Assembly (NCBI GenBank): GCA_013202595.1
Contig: JABMPV010000119.1
Location: 1 to 10,061, forward strand
DNA length: 10,061 nucleotides
Source of the DNA: a bacterium
Lineage (GTDB): Bacteria; Actinomycetota; Acidimicrobiia; Spongiisociales; UBA11373
Reading direction: 5' to 3'
Part shown: one piece after another, positions 1 through 6,015 of the stretch
Numbering within the stretch: the stretch's first letter is position 1
How the letters are laid out: each line of letters starts with the position of its first letter
Notes under the pieces: generated by a model
Seen by the model: only the letters and a program-made list of their open reading frames with translations
Database searches by the model: none
What the model was told of the DNA's origin: nothing
Program-made: the position numbers and the translations under genes

Positions 1-114
1 CACCAAACCCACGACGAACAGAACTCGATGATCCGCCGCTACATCCGCTGGCGCAACCGCAACGCCCACGACACCACCCTCCGCCAACTCACAAAGCGCG
101 CAAACGTTGCCTGA
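1..114 (+). CDS. IS630-type transposase, C-terminal end only
   Basis: The reading frame is open from the window edge to TGA at 112-114 and gives 37 residues, including MIRRYIRWRNRNA and ending LTKRANVA. From memory this basic, Trp/Arg-rich tail resembles the C-terminus of actinobacterial IS630-family DDE transposases, which cut and paste DNA at TA dinucleotides. The catalytic Asp/Glu residues would lie before the window, so the family call rests on the tail and on the neighbouring element end. The stop lies 8 bp from a CTAG (122-125), which fits an insertion sequence whose transposase runs almost into its terminal inverted repeat. Activity cannot be judged from this fragment. Confidence 0.55.
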   Translation, partial: HQTHDEQNSMIRRYIRWRNRNAHDTTLRQLTKRANVA

Positions 115-124
115 CGCGGCACTA
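1..124 (+). mobile_element. Right end of an IS630-like insertion sequence
   Basis: The inferred element ends at C122, followed by TA (123-124) and then G125, making a CTAG. IS630 is known to prefer CTAG and to duplicate the TA. Read inward on the minus strand, the end is GTGCCGCGTC. This matches 8 of 10 bases of the right end of the small element at 3204-3308 (GTGGTGCGTC). Homology to a VOC protein begins immediately after this point, as expected if the element interrupts that gene. The left end, and so the second TA copy, lies outside the window. Confidence 0.5.
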
Positions 125-340
125 GCTTTCCAGTTGGTGCCAGAGGCCAAGTCGGCGAAGAACCGATTGCATCTCGACATCGGGGTTCCCGACCGCAGTG
201 AGTTCGAGGAACTGGTCGTCGAGCGAGGCGGGTCGAAGGTCGATGAGCAGGATCAACCCGATTTCCCGGTGTGGTCCGTTCTCGCCGATCCCGAAGGCAA
301 CGAGTTCTGCGTCTACGAGCGTGAGGACCCGGCGGCCTGA
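123..340 (+). pseudogene. VOC (glyoxalase-fold) protein, 5'-truncated
   Basis: The frame reads AFQLVPEAKSAKNRLHLDI, then a helix segment, then WSVLADPEGNEFCVYE, and stops at 340. These are hallmarks of the C-terminal half of VOC-superfamily proteins: the xFQxVPExKxxKNRxHLD strand and the DPEGNEFCV strand carrying a metal-site glutamate. Family members are usually about 115-130 residues long. Only about 70 remain, and the N-terminal beta-alpha-beta module is absent. The homologous frame begins right at the CTAG that ends the upstream insertion sequence. A TTG at 107 opens the frame but lies inside the transposase gene, and no ribosome binding site supports it. The substrate of the intact protein cannot be told. 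Confidence 0.7.
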
Positions 341-360
341 CGAAACAGCGCTCCGGAGTG

Positions 361-374
361 CGGGCAATCGCCCG
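361..374 (+). other. Small GC-rich hairpin after the VOC remnant
   Basis: CGGGC (361-365) pairs with GCCCG (370-374) across an AATC loop, between the VOC remnant and the next gene. It has only five pairs and is followed by TT rather than a T-tract. It could weakly stop read-through from the insertion sequence or be chance. Otherwise the 341-420 gap holds only the promoter and ribosome binding site of the next gene. Confidence 0.2.
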
Positions 375-384
375 TTGGGCCTGG

Positions 385-390
385 TAGCGT
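385..390 (+). promoter_or_regulatory. Possible -10 box (TAGCGT) for the small membrane protein
   Basis: TAGCGT fits the actinobacterial TANNNT pattern. It would place transcription start near 397, giving a leader of about 24 nt that carries the GGGGAGG ribosome binding site at 407-413. No convincing -35 box was seen at 17-19 bp spacing. Confidence 0.35.
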
Positions 391-420
391 GCCGACGCAG
401 TCGACCGGGGAGGAAACCCA

Positions 421-819
421 ATGAATATGGACGCGATAAAGACGAGTCGCTCGACGATGGTGGTAGCGGGCGGCGCTCTGCTCGTGATCCTTGGATCGTT
501 TCTCACATGGGTGAGCATCGATATCGGTGGACAGACCATTAGTTCGTCGGGCACGGGCGAGGGTGGTGACGGAACACTCACGTTGATCCTCGCCATCGCC
601 GCCGTAGCGCTCGCCGTGTTCCTGCTCGGCAAGGGCACCGCCAGGAAGATCGCCGTGGCAATCGCTGCTGCTCTGATCTTGTTGATCGCCATCATCGATG
701 TCCAGGACATCATGAGCGGCGGAGATCTCGGTATCGATGCCAGTGTCGGCATCGGCCTCTGGTTGGTCGTCGTCGGCGGCGTCGTCGCCCTGGCGGGAGC
801 CTTCATCAAGGACGCGTAG
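421..819 (+). CDS. Small four-helix membrane protein, unknown function
   Basis: This 132-residue protein has four hydrophobic helices at about residues 13-31, 53-70, 75-92 and 107-128. A polar Gly/Ser/Thr-rich loop (36-52) lies between the first two. The FLTWV sequence at the end of helix 1 resembles the small actinobacterial membrane proteins that carry a tryptophan at the outer end of the first helix, but no family with a known role is recognised. The ATG at 421 is chosen because GGGGAGG (407-413) sits 7 nt upstream. It stands alone, with the VOC remnant before it and a strong stem-loop after it, so the neighbours give no clue to function. It is likely intact and expressed from its own promoter. 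Confidence 0.75.
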   Translation: MNMDAIKTSRSTMVVAGGALLVILGSFLTWVSIDIGGQTISSSGTGEGGDGTLTLILAIAAVALAVFLLGKGTARKIAVAIAAALILLIAIIDVQDIMSGGDLGIDASVGIGLWLVVVGGVVALAGAFIKDA

Positions 820-841
820 GCAGTTCTCGACTCTGATCGAA

Positions 842-867
842 CGGGCCCCCGGTTCTCCGGGGGCCCG
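842..867 (+). terminator. Strong GC stem-loop, probable transcription terminator
   Basis: An 11-bp perfect stem (842-852 with 857-867) closes a TTCT loop, 22 bp after the membrane protein stop. There is no T-tract. Terminators with a strong stem and no U-run are common in GC-rich actinobacteria, so termination is a reasonable reading, though mRNA 3'-end protection is also possible. It separates the small membrane protein from the large secreted protein gene downstream. Confidence 0.7.
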
Positions 868-937
868 GGCGCGTGTGGGCCAAGGCTGGTGCCGGTGTGA
901 CCTTTGCCACTGGCAGCCGATTCGATGGAGGTCGATC

Positions 938-949
938 ATGATTCGATGA
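938..949 (+). other. Three-codon ORF (Met-Ile-Arg) overlapping the lipoprotein start
   Basis: ATG at 938 lies 6 nt after GGAGG (927-931), the best-placed start in this leader. It reads ATG ATT CGA TGA, and its stop (947-949) overlaps the ATG at 946 of the long gene in an ATGA. Ribosomes could therefore load at 938 and restart at 946. Without this, the gene would use a 14-nt gap between GGAGG and its ATG. GATTCGATG also occurs twice (919-927 and 940-948), so both in-frame ATGs share the same upstream bases. Function is inferred from spacing only. Confidence 0.3.
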
Positions 950-3204
950 AGTCGCAGCGGCGTCTGGTGATCTCGCTTGCACTGGTTCTGGCTGCACCCG
1001 CATGCACCGGCGGAGCGTCGTCCAACGACCCCTTCGTGACCTCGACTTCCGTGATCTCGACGACCGTGCCTCCCACGACATCGGTGTCGTCGACGACGAC
1101 CACCACCACCACGCCGCCGGAGATCTCGGGCGAAGTGGGGCCTGAGGGTCTCCTGCTGGAATTCGAAGCCGGCGGCAATCTCGAGGTCCCCGCGGCCGCC
1201 TTGCCGTTGGGGACGTCGGTGAGGGTCGTGCCGCTCGACTCCTCCGAACTCCAAGCACCATCGGGCACGTCTCTGGTCGGGGAGGCCGTCCGAATATCGG
1301 CAACGTCCCAACCCGTCGAACCGGTCATCGTTGTTCTCCCCATTCCCGATGGAGCGCCGGCCGAGGACCTGTGGCTGCTCCACGTTTCGGATGGCGGCAC
1401 CACACAGATCGTCGGGGGGGCCGTGGAGCGTGGCGAGTACGTCGCCGCGATCCGATCCTTCTCGGATGTATCGCTTCTCCACGGCCAGGTGACCGGGATC
1501 CTCGGGATCGCAGGTGTGCCCGGTGTGGATCTGTCGTTCGCCGAGGGAGCGCCGGAGGAGTCGCTCATGCGCACTGAGCAGGCCCAGTTGGCACTCGGGG
1601 AGCGTGACGAACCGGCGCAGCGGGTGGTCAGGATCGTCGGGCCCGGTGAGTTGGGCACCAGGGATGCGGCGGCCTCCGCACCCTACGTCGCCGTCGGGTT
1701 CGAGGCGCGCAAGCCCCGATTCGTCGAGTACACCTGGAATCTCTACGGCGGAGACGGGGCCAGGCTGTCCACCGAGTGGCGTGCGGACAGCGCCGACGTC
1801 TCGGCGTTCCGGACAGGTCGATATACCTTGACCGTCGACGCCTACGACCCGGCCACGGGAGCGACCGCATACGCGTCCAAGAGGATCCTCGTCGTCGGGG
1901 GGTTGGTGCTGTCAATCGATGCTGATCGGCCGGGTGGCTACTGCTGTGAGGAAAGGCCGATCGTCACCTTCGATTTCACCGGGGGACTGAGCCCGGTCGT
2001 ACTCGATTGGGCGCTCGGTGCCACGGCGAGTCAGAGGACGTTCGACGACGTGGTGGGCCCTCCGTACACCTGGATCGCCGAACCGATCCGGGAAGACACA
2101 CTGGTCGAAGCCATCGTCACCGACGCCGCCGGAACCACGTCTTCGGCGGAACTGCTGCTGCACTATGAGCCGGGCGGACCCGATGCGTTTCTCAGCGGCC
2201 CGTCATCGGTGGCAGTCGGCGAGGAGGCCGTCTTCACCGCTGAGACCCTCGACTTTCCGATTCGCGACCTTCGGTTCATCGTGTGGCCTGCCGCTGCCGT
2301 CGTAGTCGATCGCCGGACCATCCGCGTCATTTGGGACGAGCCCGGGATCGGGCGCGTCGGTGTCTTCGTGCACTCGGAGACAGAAGAGGGGGCCGTGCTG
2401 CCGGTGGCGTACGACGTCGTGCCCGTCGAGATCACGGGCGAGCCGATGCCGGTGGACATCCGTGTTCCCAACGCGCCGACGTCGGTGTCACCCAACCAGG
2501 AGGCTGGCTGGCGGGTCCGGGTGCAGGGCGGTGTCGTCGCCGCAGCAACCGGGTATCGCGGCTACACGGTGCACGTGGACTTCGGCGATGGGTCCGCTCT
2601 GCAGGAAGCGAGGATCCCCGCAGACACTGCGGCCGCGTTGACCAAGGCGCATCCCTTCGTACACGCCTACGAGGAGCCCGATGAGTACACAGTCACCATC
2701 ACGGCAACAGCACCTGACGGGAGTTCGGCTACCAAGACGCTTCAGGTGACCGTCGCCGACCAGATGGTGCTGCACGGCGAGTTCTCGTACGAGTACGAGT
2801 TGAACGAGGTGGTCTATCAGGTCAACGAGACCGAAATCAAGTTTGTGATTCGGGGCACCGACGTAGAGATCACACGCTTCGCCAACGACACCGCTCGGAC
2901 CTACGTGGGGTTCACCCTCGGCGGAGGCACTGTCGATCCCGACTGCTCGTTCGACACCGTCTACACCTTGACCGACTACGACCTCACGTTCGACGCGGAG
3001 ACTCAGACCATCACCGGAACCATCCAGGGCCACTACTCCCGTACGGACGACGTGGGTTCCAACTGCCCCTTCGGCGGACGCCCCGCCGATGAGAAAGATC
3101 TCGATTCCGAGATCTTCGACGCCGTGATCGTCGACGGGACCATCGAGAAGGGGTGGCTGTTCGGGTGGTTCACCGCATCGGTGGTCGAAAATCCGGGTGT
3201 CTAG
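946..3204 (+). CDS. Large secreted or lipid-anchored protein with ZU5-like and PKD domains
   Basis: This 752-residue protein begins with a signal peptide (residues 1-19; basic MKSQRR, then a hydrophobic core) ending at APAC, Cys20. The proline before Ala-Cys departs from the strict lipobox, so lipid attachment is likely but unproven. A Ser/Thr/Pro-rich stalk (31-58) follows. Residues 66-178 look ZU5-like, with a glycine-rich strand then VPAAALP. Next come probable Ig/PKD-like sandwiches (about 245-317, 320-408, 412-500). A clear PKD domain (504-605) has VDFGDGS at 544-550 and HAYEEPDEYTVTI at 573-585. A unique C-terminal domain (606-752) has Cys667 and Cys707, a possible disulfide, and Cys333-Cys334 are adjacent. 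It probably faces outward and binds proteins or glycans; no catalytic site was seen. ATG 946 was chosen over TTG 904 and ATG 925 because it begins the signal peptide. The TAG stop uses the first base of the element at 3204. Confidence 0.8.
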   Translation: MKSQRRLVISLALVLAAPACTGGASSNDPFVTSTSVISTTVPPTTSVSSTTTTTTTPPEISGEVGPEGLLLEFEAGGNLEVPAAALPLGTSVRVVPLDSSELQAPSGTSLVGEAVRISATSQPVEPVIVVLPIPDGAPAEDLWLLHVSDGGTTQIVGGAVERGEYVAAIRSFSDVSLLHGQVTGILGIAGVPGVDLSFAEGAPEESLMRTEQAQLALGERDEPAQRVVRIVGPGELGTRDAAASAPYVAVGFEARKPRFVEYTWNLYGGDGARLSTEWRADSADVSAFRTGRYTLTVDAYDPATGATAYASKRILVVGGLVLSIDADRPGGYCCEERPIVTFDFTGGLSPVVLDWALGATASQRTFDDVVGPPYTWIAEPIREDTLVEAIVTDAAGTTSSAELLLHYEPGGPDAFLSGPSSVAVGEEAVFTAETLDFPIRDLRFIVWPAAAVVVDRRTIRVIWDEPGIGRVGVFVHSETEEGAVLPVAYDVVPVEITGEPMPVDIRVPNAPTSVSPNQEAGWRVRVQGGVVAAATGYRGYTVHVDFGDGSALQEARIPADTAAALTKAHPFVHAYEEPDEYTVTITATAPDGSSATKTLQVTVADQMVLHGEFSYEYELNEVVYQVNETEIKFVIRGTDVEITRFANDTARTYVGFTLGGGTVDPDCSFDTVYTLTDYDLTFDAETQTITGTIQGHYSRTDDVGSNCPFGGRPADEKDLDSEIFDAVIVDGTIEKGWLFGWFTASVVENPGV

Positions 3205-3310
3205 TGGTCTGTCGGCTAATTGATGACCCGGGTCGGCATCGGCGAAGACCCCGCCACGTCAGGGCTTGCCAGGTACGAGATGACGTCACCAAATCCGCGA
3301 CGCACCACTA
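3202..3310. mobile_element. MITE-like element with 24-bp inverted ends, TA-flanked
   Basis: A 105-bp core (3204-3308) is bounded by TA on both sides (3202-3203 and 3309-3310) within C-TA...TA-G. Its ends (3204-3227 against the complement of 3308-3285) agree at 17 of 24 positions, with GTGGT, GTCG, TTG and TGAC blocks in register. No transposase is encoded. The centre holds short palindromes (GACCCGGGTC at 3225-3234, TGACGTCA at 3281-3288). A TA duplication inside CTAG is the signature of the IS630 group, and the right end resembles the element end at 113-122, so an IS630-like transposase may mobilise it. Both flanking genes stop inside its TA/G borders. It fills the whole gap between two convergent genes, where it might also act as a bidirectional terminator. 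Confidence 0.6.
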
Positions 3311-4489
3311 GAGCACATGCCATACCCGCCACAGAGCGGCCGGGTCTGACAGCGGGTCACCGTGGACCAGAAAACCGTCGGCCGCGCCGCCTGCGCGCAG
3401 CACGCCGGCGTCCTCCTCGCCGAGTAGTTCTCCACCGCGCCATGTCGCTGCTGCGAGCGCCTCCCAGGGCTGGAGGCCGGCTTCTACGAGTGACTCCACC
3501 TCCCACGCGAGATGGCCTGCCCGCAGCGAGCCTCCACCGAAATCACTGCCCGCTGCGATCCTGACGCCTGCGGCGTGGGCCAACCGGGTGCTCTCACGCG
3601 CTGCCTCCAATCGGCCCTCGATCCGGGAACCCGCATCCGACCCTGCAAATCTGTCCAGAGTCGTCGTCCTTCCGAATCCGAGCCAGGACTTCATCACCCC
3701 GTGGGTCGCCACCATGAAAGTGTCGAAGTCGGCCATGGCCTTGGCCAGATCGGCGTCGATGCTGTCTCCATGCTCGATCGAGCGAACGCCGCCGAGCACT
3801 GCCGCACGTGTCCCGCCGATCTGGGTGGCGTGGGCGGTCACCGGGGCGCCCCGCTCCGCGGCCGCCAGGACGACTCGCCGAACCTCGTGCTCGGTGAAGA
3901 CCGGCGTGTCGGTGTCGGGGCCGTCCATGTACAACTTGATGAGGTCGGCGCCGTCGTCGAGTTGGTGCTCTGCGGCGGTCAGCAAGGCGTCTCCATCGGA
4001 TGCCTGGACGAGGAAGTCCGCGCCGGGCAGTGCGCCCTCCTTGCCGATCCACGTCCCGGCCGCCCTGATGTAGGGGCGGTCGCGCCTGCCGGCCCAGCGG
4101 TCCCGCACGGTAAGCGTGAGCGCCCGCGTCCTTCCGTCGACTTCCCTGGTGGGTGATCCGACGTCGCGCGCCCAGCGGATCCCGGCGTCGATGAGCCGCC
4201 GTCCATTCTCCTCCGCCACCTCGAGCAATTGGTCGGTGGGGTCGTCGATCCGGGCGATCCAGTGAGACCCGCCCGGGAGCGACACGTGGCTGTGGCTGTC
4301 GACCATCCCGGGGATCAGCGTGGCCCCGCCTGCATCGATGATCCTGGCCCCCAATCCCGGATCGGGTTCATTCCCGGTGGGGCCCATCCATGCGATGTGG
4401 TGGCCGTCCACGAGGACGCTCTGGTCGAGGACCAGGTCGGGTGAGCGGGCGTCGGTGATTGCCAGGTTGCGATACAGCGTGCGTGCCAT
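3308..4489 (-). CDS. Metal-dependent amidohydrolase (imidazolonepropionase-like)
   Basis: This 393-residue enzyme of the amidohydrolase superfamily would hydrolyse an amide, ester or cyclic substrate with a binuclear metal centre. Visible ligands are HSH (His66, His68) after PGMVD, Lys185 in LIKLYMDG (the likely carboxylated bridging lysine), His220 in VTAHAT, His240 in SIEHGDS, and Asp316 in AAGSDFGGG. All expected metal residues are present, so it should be active. The small N- and C-terminal beta-sandwich strands (residues 1-60, and GFLVHGDPL near 372) are also there. There is no signal peptide, so it is cytoplasmic. The C-terminus ends early at WRVWHVL, where relatives often continue with a short strand. 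ATG 4489 is preferred over the adjacent GTG 4492 because the -10 box would put transcription start on that A. The substrate is unknown; peptidase-like or xenobiotic hydrolysis are options. Confidence 0.85.
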   Translation of the reverse strand: MARTLYRNLAITDARSPDLVLDQSVLVDGHHIAWMGPTGNEPDPGLGARIIDAGGATLIPGMVDSHSHVSLPGGSHWIARIDDPTDQLLEVAEENGRRLIDAGIRWARDVGSPTREVDGRTRALTLTVRDRWAGRRDRPYIRAAGTWIGKEGALPGADFLVQASDGDALLTAAEHQLDDGADLIKLYMDGPDTDTPVFTEHEVRRVVLAAAERGAPVTAHATQIGGTRAAVLGGVRSIEHGDSIDADLAKAMADFDTFMVATHGVMKSWLGFGRTTTLDRFAGSDAGSRIEGRLEAARESTRLAHAAGVRIAAGSDFGGGSLRAGHLAWEVESLVEAGLQPWEALAAATWRGGELLGEEDAGVLRAGGAADGFLVHGDPLSDPAALWRVWHVL

Positions 4490-4495
4490 CACCCG

Positions 4496-4501
4496 AGGTT
4501 A
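4496..4501 (-). promoter_or_regulatory. -10 box TAACCT, leaderless start of the amidohydrolase
   Basis: On the minus strand TAACCT is followed by CGGGTG and then ATG (4489), which places transcription start on the A of the start codon. No Shine-Dalgarno sequence is present, in agreement with a leaderless mRNA. No good -35 box was found. Confidence 0.45.
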
Positions 4502-4539
4502 GGACGGGGGACGCCTCGTGGAGAGAGAGACGATCTCGA

Positions 4540-4549
4540 CGCCGCGGCG
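4540..4549. promoter_or_regulatory. 10-bp perfect palindrome between divergent promoters
   Basis: CGCCGCGGCG is self-complementary and lies midway between the amidohydrolase and sulfotransferase promoters, close to both. It could be an operator serving both genes. GC-rich palindromes are frequent by chance in such DNA, so the call is weak. The rest of this 105-bp divergent gap holds a short GA run (4521-4530) and the two -10 boxes. Confidence 0.2.
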
Positions 4550-4582
4550 AGAGTCCCGTGGGAGCCTGAACAGGGGTATGGC

Positions 4583-4588
4583 TACGAT
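4583..4588 (+). promoter_or_regulatory. -10 box TACGAT, leaderless start of the sulfotransferase gene
   Basis: TACGAT is followed by exactly six bases (CCGGGC) and then codon ATC at 4595. The same 12 bases stand before the GTG start of the PGPGW gene on the other strand (5907 down to 5896). Transcription would start at 4595. The -35 region is poor. Confidence 0.5.
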
Positions 4589-4594
4589 CCGGGC

Positions 4595-5632
4595 ATCGGA
4601 CGAATCATCATCCACGGGGGGCTGCCCAAGTCGGGCAGCACCAGCATCCAGAGTTGGCTGGCGGCCAACTTCGAGCCGCTTCGTCGAGAATTCGGCGTCG
4701 AGTGCGTGCTCGTCACGGAGGCTTCGGGAAGCGGGCCGGATCGGCCGCTCACCGTCTCGCGACCCACATCGCACCGCATGAGTTCGTGGCCTCTGGTGAG
4801 GCGGTTGGTAGACGGGGCGGTGGATGCTGCCGTGCCGGTAGTCGACGAGATCCTGAGGCTCTCTGAGACAGCCGATGTTGTGGTGTCCAGCGAAGGGTTC
4901 TGGCGGCTCATGGCCCCACCGTTGGATGCCTTCACCGAGATCCTGAACAGATTGGTTGCAGACAGGAGTGTCGTTCTGGCTCTCTATGTCAGGCCGCAGC
5001 ACGAGTATCTGGAGGCGTCGTGGCGCCAGTGGGGATTTCGGACCCGGGCGACGCCGTCCAGGTACATCTCCAGGCAGTCGGAGCGGGCGTACTACCAACG
5101 CTGGATCCGCGAGGTCGGTCTGGCGGTGCCCGGTCTCGAGATAGTGGCCCGTCCGGTCGTGGCCGGAGCCCTGGTCGGGGGACAGGTCGTCGAGGACTTC
5201 GCCTCGAGTGTCCTGGCCGTCGATGTCGACATCGATCAGACGGGGAAGACGCGCCACAACGCCGGCCTGCCCCTTCACGCTGTGAATCTCCTTCGGATGG
5301 CCCCGAAGGGCAAGTACTTCCGTGGACCCCACGACAACAAGGTCTTCCAACGCATCCAGGAGATCGCCTTCGAATGGCCGGAGCCTGATATCGGTTCGAT
5401 CGAGGAGAGCAGGAGAGTCCTGCAGCGTTGGTGCATCGACACGTATGAGGCCGGAAATCGGATTCTCGCCGCGGAGCACCGGTGGGGGGTCGTGGGCCTC
5501 ATCCCGGCCATGGATGAGGCAAAGCCGCCGGAACTCGACCGACTCGACGATCTGTGGTCGCCTCCCGAGGACGTGGACCTCGATGTGATCTGGTCCCGCC
5601 TCGACGCCGCTCTAGCCGCTCACGGGGCCTGA
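4595..5632 (+). CDS. P-loop sulfotransferase-like protein with apparent ATC start
   Basis: From 4595 the frame gives 345 residues starting xGRIIIHGGLPKSGSTSIQ. The P-loop GLPKSGSTSIQ (residues 9-19) is the 5'-phosphosulfate-binding motif of PAPS-dependent sulfotransferases. YVRPQHEYLEASW (131-143), with Arg133 and Ser142, fits the 3'-phosphate-binding helix. VVSSEGF (96-102) matches the strand seen in bacterial members that modify cell-surface glycans or lipids. There is no signal peptide. No ATG, GTG or TTG occurs in this frame from 4445 to 4706. The GTG at 4706 would discard the P-loop, so it is not credible. The promoter points to ATC 4595, which is either a rare AUC start, a mutated ATG, or a sequence error. 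The 3' end overlaps the opposite gene by 13 bp. The substrate is unknown. Confidence 0.65.
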   Translation: MGRIIIHGGLPKSGSTSIQSWLAANFEPLRREFGVECVLVTEASGSGPDRPLTVSRPTSHRMSSWPLVRRLVDGAVDAAVPVVDEILRLSETADVVVSSEGFWRLMAPPLDAFTEILNRLVADRSVVLALYVRPQHEYLEASWRQWGFRTRATPSRYISRQSERAYYQRWIREVGLAVPGLEIVARPVVAGALVGGQVVEDFASSVLAVDVDIDQTGKTRHNAGLPLHAVNLLRMAPKGKYFRGPHDNKVFQRIQEIAFEWPEPDIGSIEESRRVLQRWCIDTYEAGNRILAAEHRWGVVGLIPAMDEAKPPELDRLDDLWSPPEDVDLDVIWSRLDAALAAHGA

Positions 5633-5895
5633 CCCGGCTGATCCCCGGAATCGATGGCGGGGTCGGCTGCCCTTCGACTCCGTAGTGAGACGGCAGAGCG
5701 TGCCTTCTCCAGAGCCCGGGCAGCCGAAGGGAACTCCTTACTCAGGATGGTGAGCCCGACGAGGATCACCACCGTTCCCGGGCCGGGGAGTGGGAGGAGG
5801 ACGATGCCGAGGGCCACGGTGGTGGTCCCCGAGACGGCGACCGCTGCCCTTCGCCGGAATCGGCTCGGCTGTGGCGCTGCAGGCTCTTCCTTCAC
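5620..5895 (-). CDS. PGPGW-family small membrane protein
   Basis: This 91-residue protein has a charged N-terminus, a long hydrophobic hairpin (about residues 19-50) and a basic C-terminal helix. The centre reads LLPLPGPGTVVILVGLTILSKEFPSAARAL, split here by the motif LPGPG then TVVILVGL. It matches the actinobacterial PGPGW family (two helices joined by PGPGW), but Thr replaces the usual Trp. The family's role is unknown. GTG 5895 is chosen because the -10 box TACGAT lies six bases upstream, implying a leaderless mRNA. The longer open frame to 6045 adds 50 residues of low-complexity Arg-rich sequence without family likeness. The gene converges with, and overlaps, the sulfotransferase gene by 13 bp and diverges from the ccm operon. 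Confidence 0.75.
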   Translation of the reverse strand: MKEEPAAPQPSRFRRRAAVAVSGTTTVALGIVLLPLPGPGTVVILVGLTILSKEFPSAARALEKARSAVSLRSRRAADPAIDSGDQPGQAP

Positions 5896-5901
5896 GCCCG
5901 G

Positions 5902-5932
5902 ATCGTATCGGTGTGGGTGTGACGAGTGTCGA
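5902..5932 (-). promoter_or_regulatory. Promoter of the PGPGW gene (TCGACA-19-TACGAT)
   Basis: On the minus strand TCGACA (5932-5927) matches the TTGACA -35 consensus at 5 of 6 bases. It lies 19 bp before TACGAT (5907-5902), which is six bases before the GTG start. The spacing is on the long side. The exact repeat of TACGATCCGGGC at the sulfotransferase start strengthens the -10 call. Confidence 0.5.
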
Positions 5933-5985
5933 GTCGCAGGGGCATTCCGGCGGACCCGCAGGGACCTCCGGCCCCGGATCGGGAA

Positions 5986-6008
5986 AGCACGGTCCGCGCT
6001 ACCGTGCT
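5986..6008 (+). promoter_or_regulatory. 8-7-8 inverted repeat overlapping a -10 box, upstream of ccmF
   Basis: AGCACGGT (5986-5993) and ACCGTGCT (6001-6008) are perfect inverted repeats separated by seven bases. A -10-like TACCGT (6000-6005) lies in the right arm, which would start transcription near 6012. A dyad covering the -10 is a classic place for a repressor operator, although an mRNA hairpin or a promoter for nothing are alternatives. The 5896-6106 gap is otherwise without a recognised long gene. Confidence 0.4.
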
Positions 6009-6015
6009 CCCTCAC

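Noticed and set aside
904..945. TTG 904 or ATG 925 as start of the large secreted protein
   Set aside because: They add a polar stretch before the signal peptide and lack a ribosome binding site. ATG 946 starts right at MKSQRR.
313..1482. 389-codon minus-strand open frame
   Set aside because: Arg/Gly/His-rich composition with no family likeness, lying opposite the membrane protein and the signal-peptide-bearing lipoprotein gene. It is a shadow of GC-rich codons.
3220..3564. 114-codon plus-strand ORF starting in the small element
   Set aside because: It runs antisense through the conserved 3' end of the amidohydrolase and resembles no transposase or other family.
4706..4708. GTG 4706 as the sulfotransferase start
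   Set aside because: It would remove the P-loop that is encoded in frame just upstream and is essential in this family.
4499..5479. 326-codon minus-strand open frame
   Set aside because: Opposite the sulfotransferase gene, which has clear P-loop motifs. The antisense product has no recognisable domain.
5620..5895. Thr instead of Trp in the PGPGW motif as a notable defect
   Set aside because: The rest of the motif and both helices are intact. The position may vary naturally in the family, so it is only noted in the gene entry.
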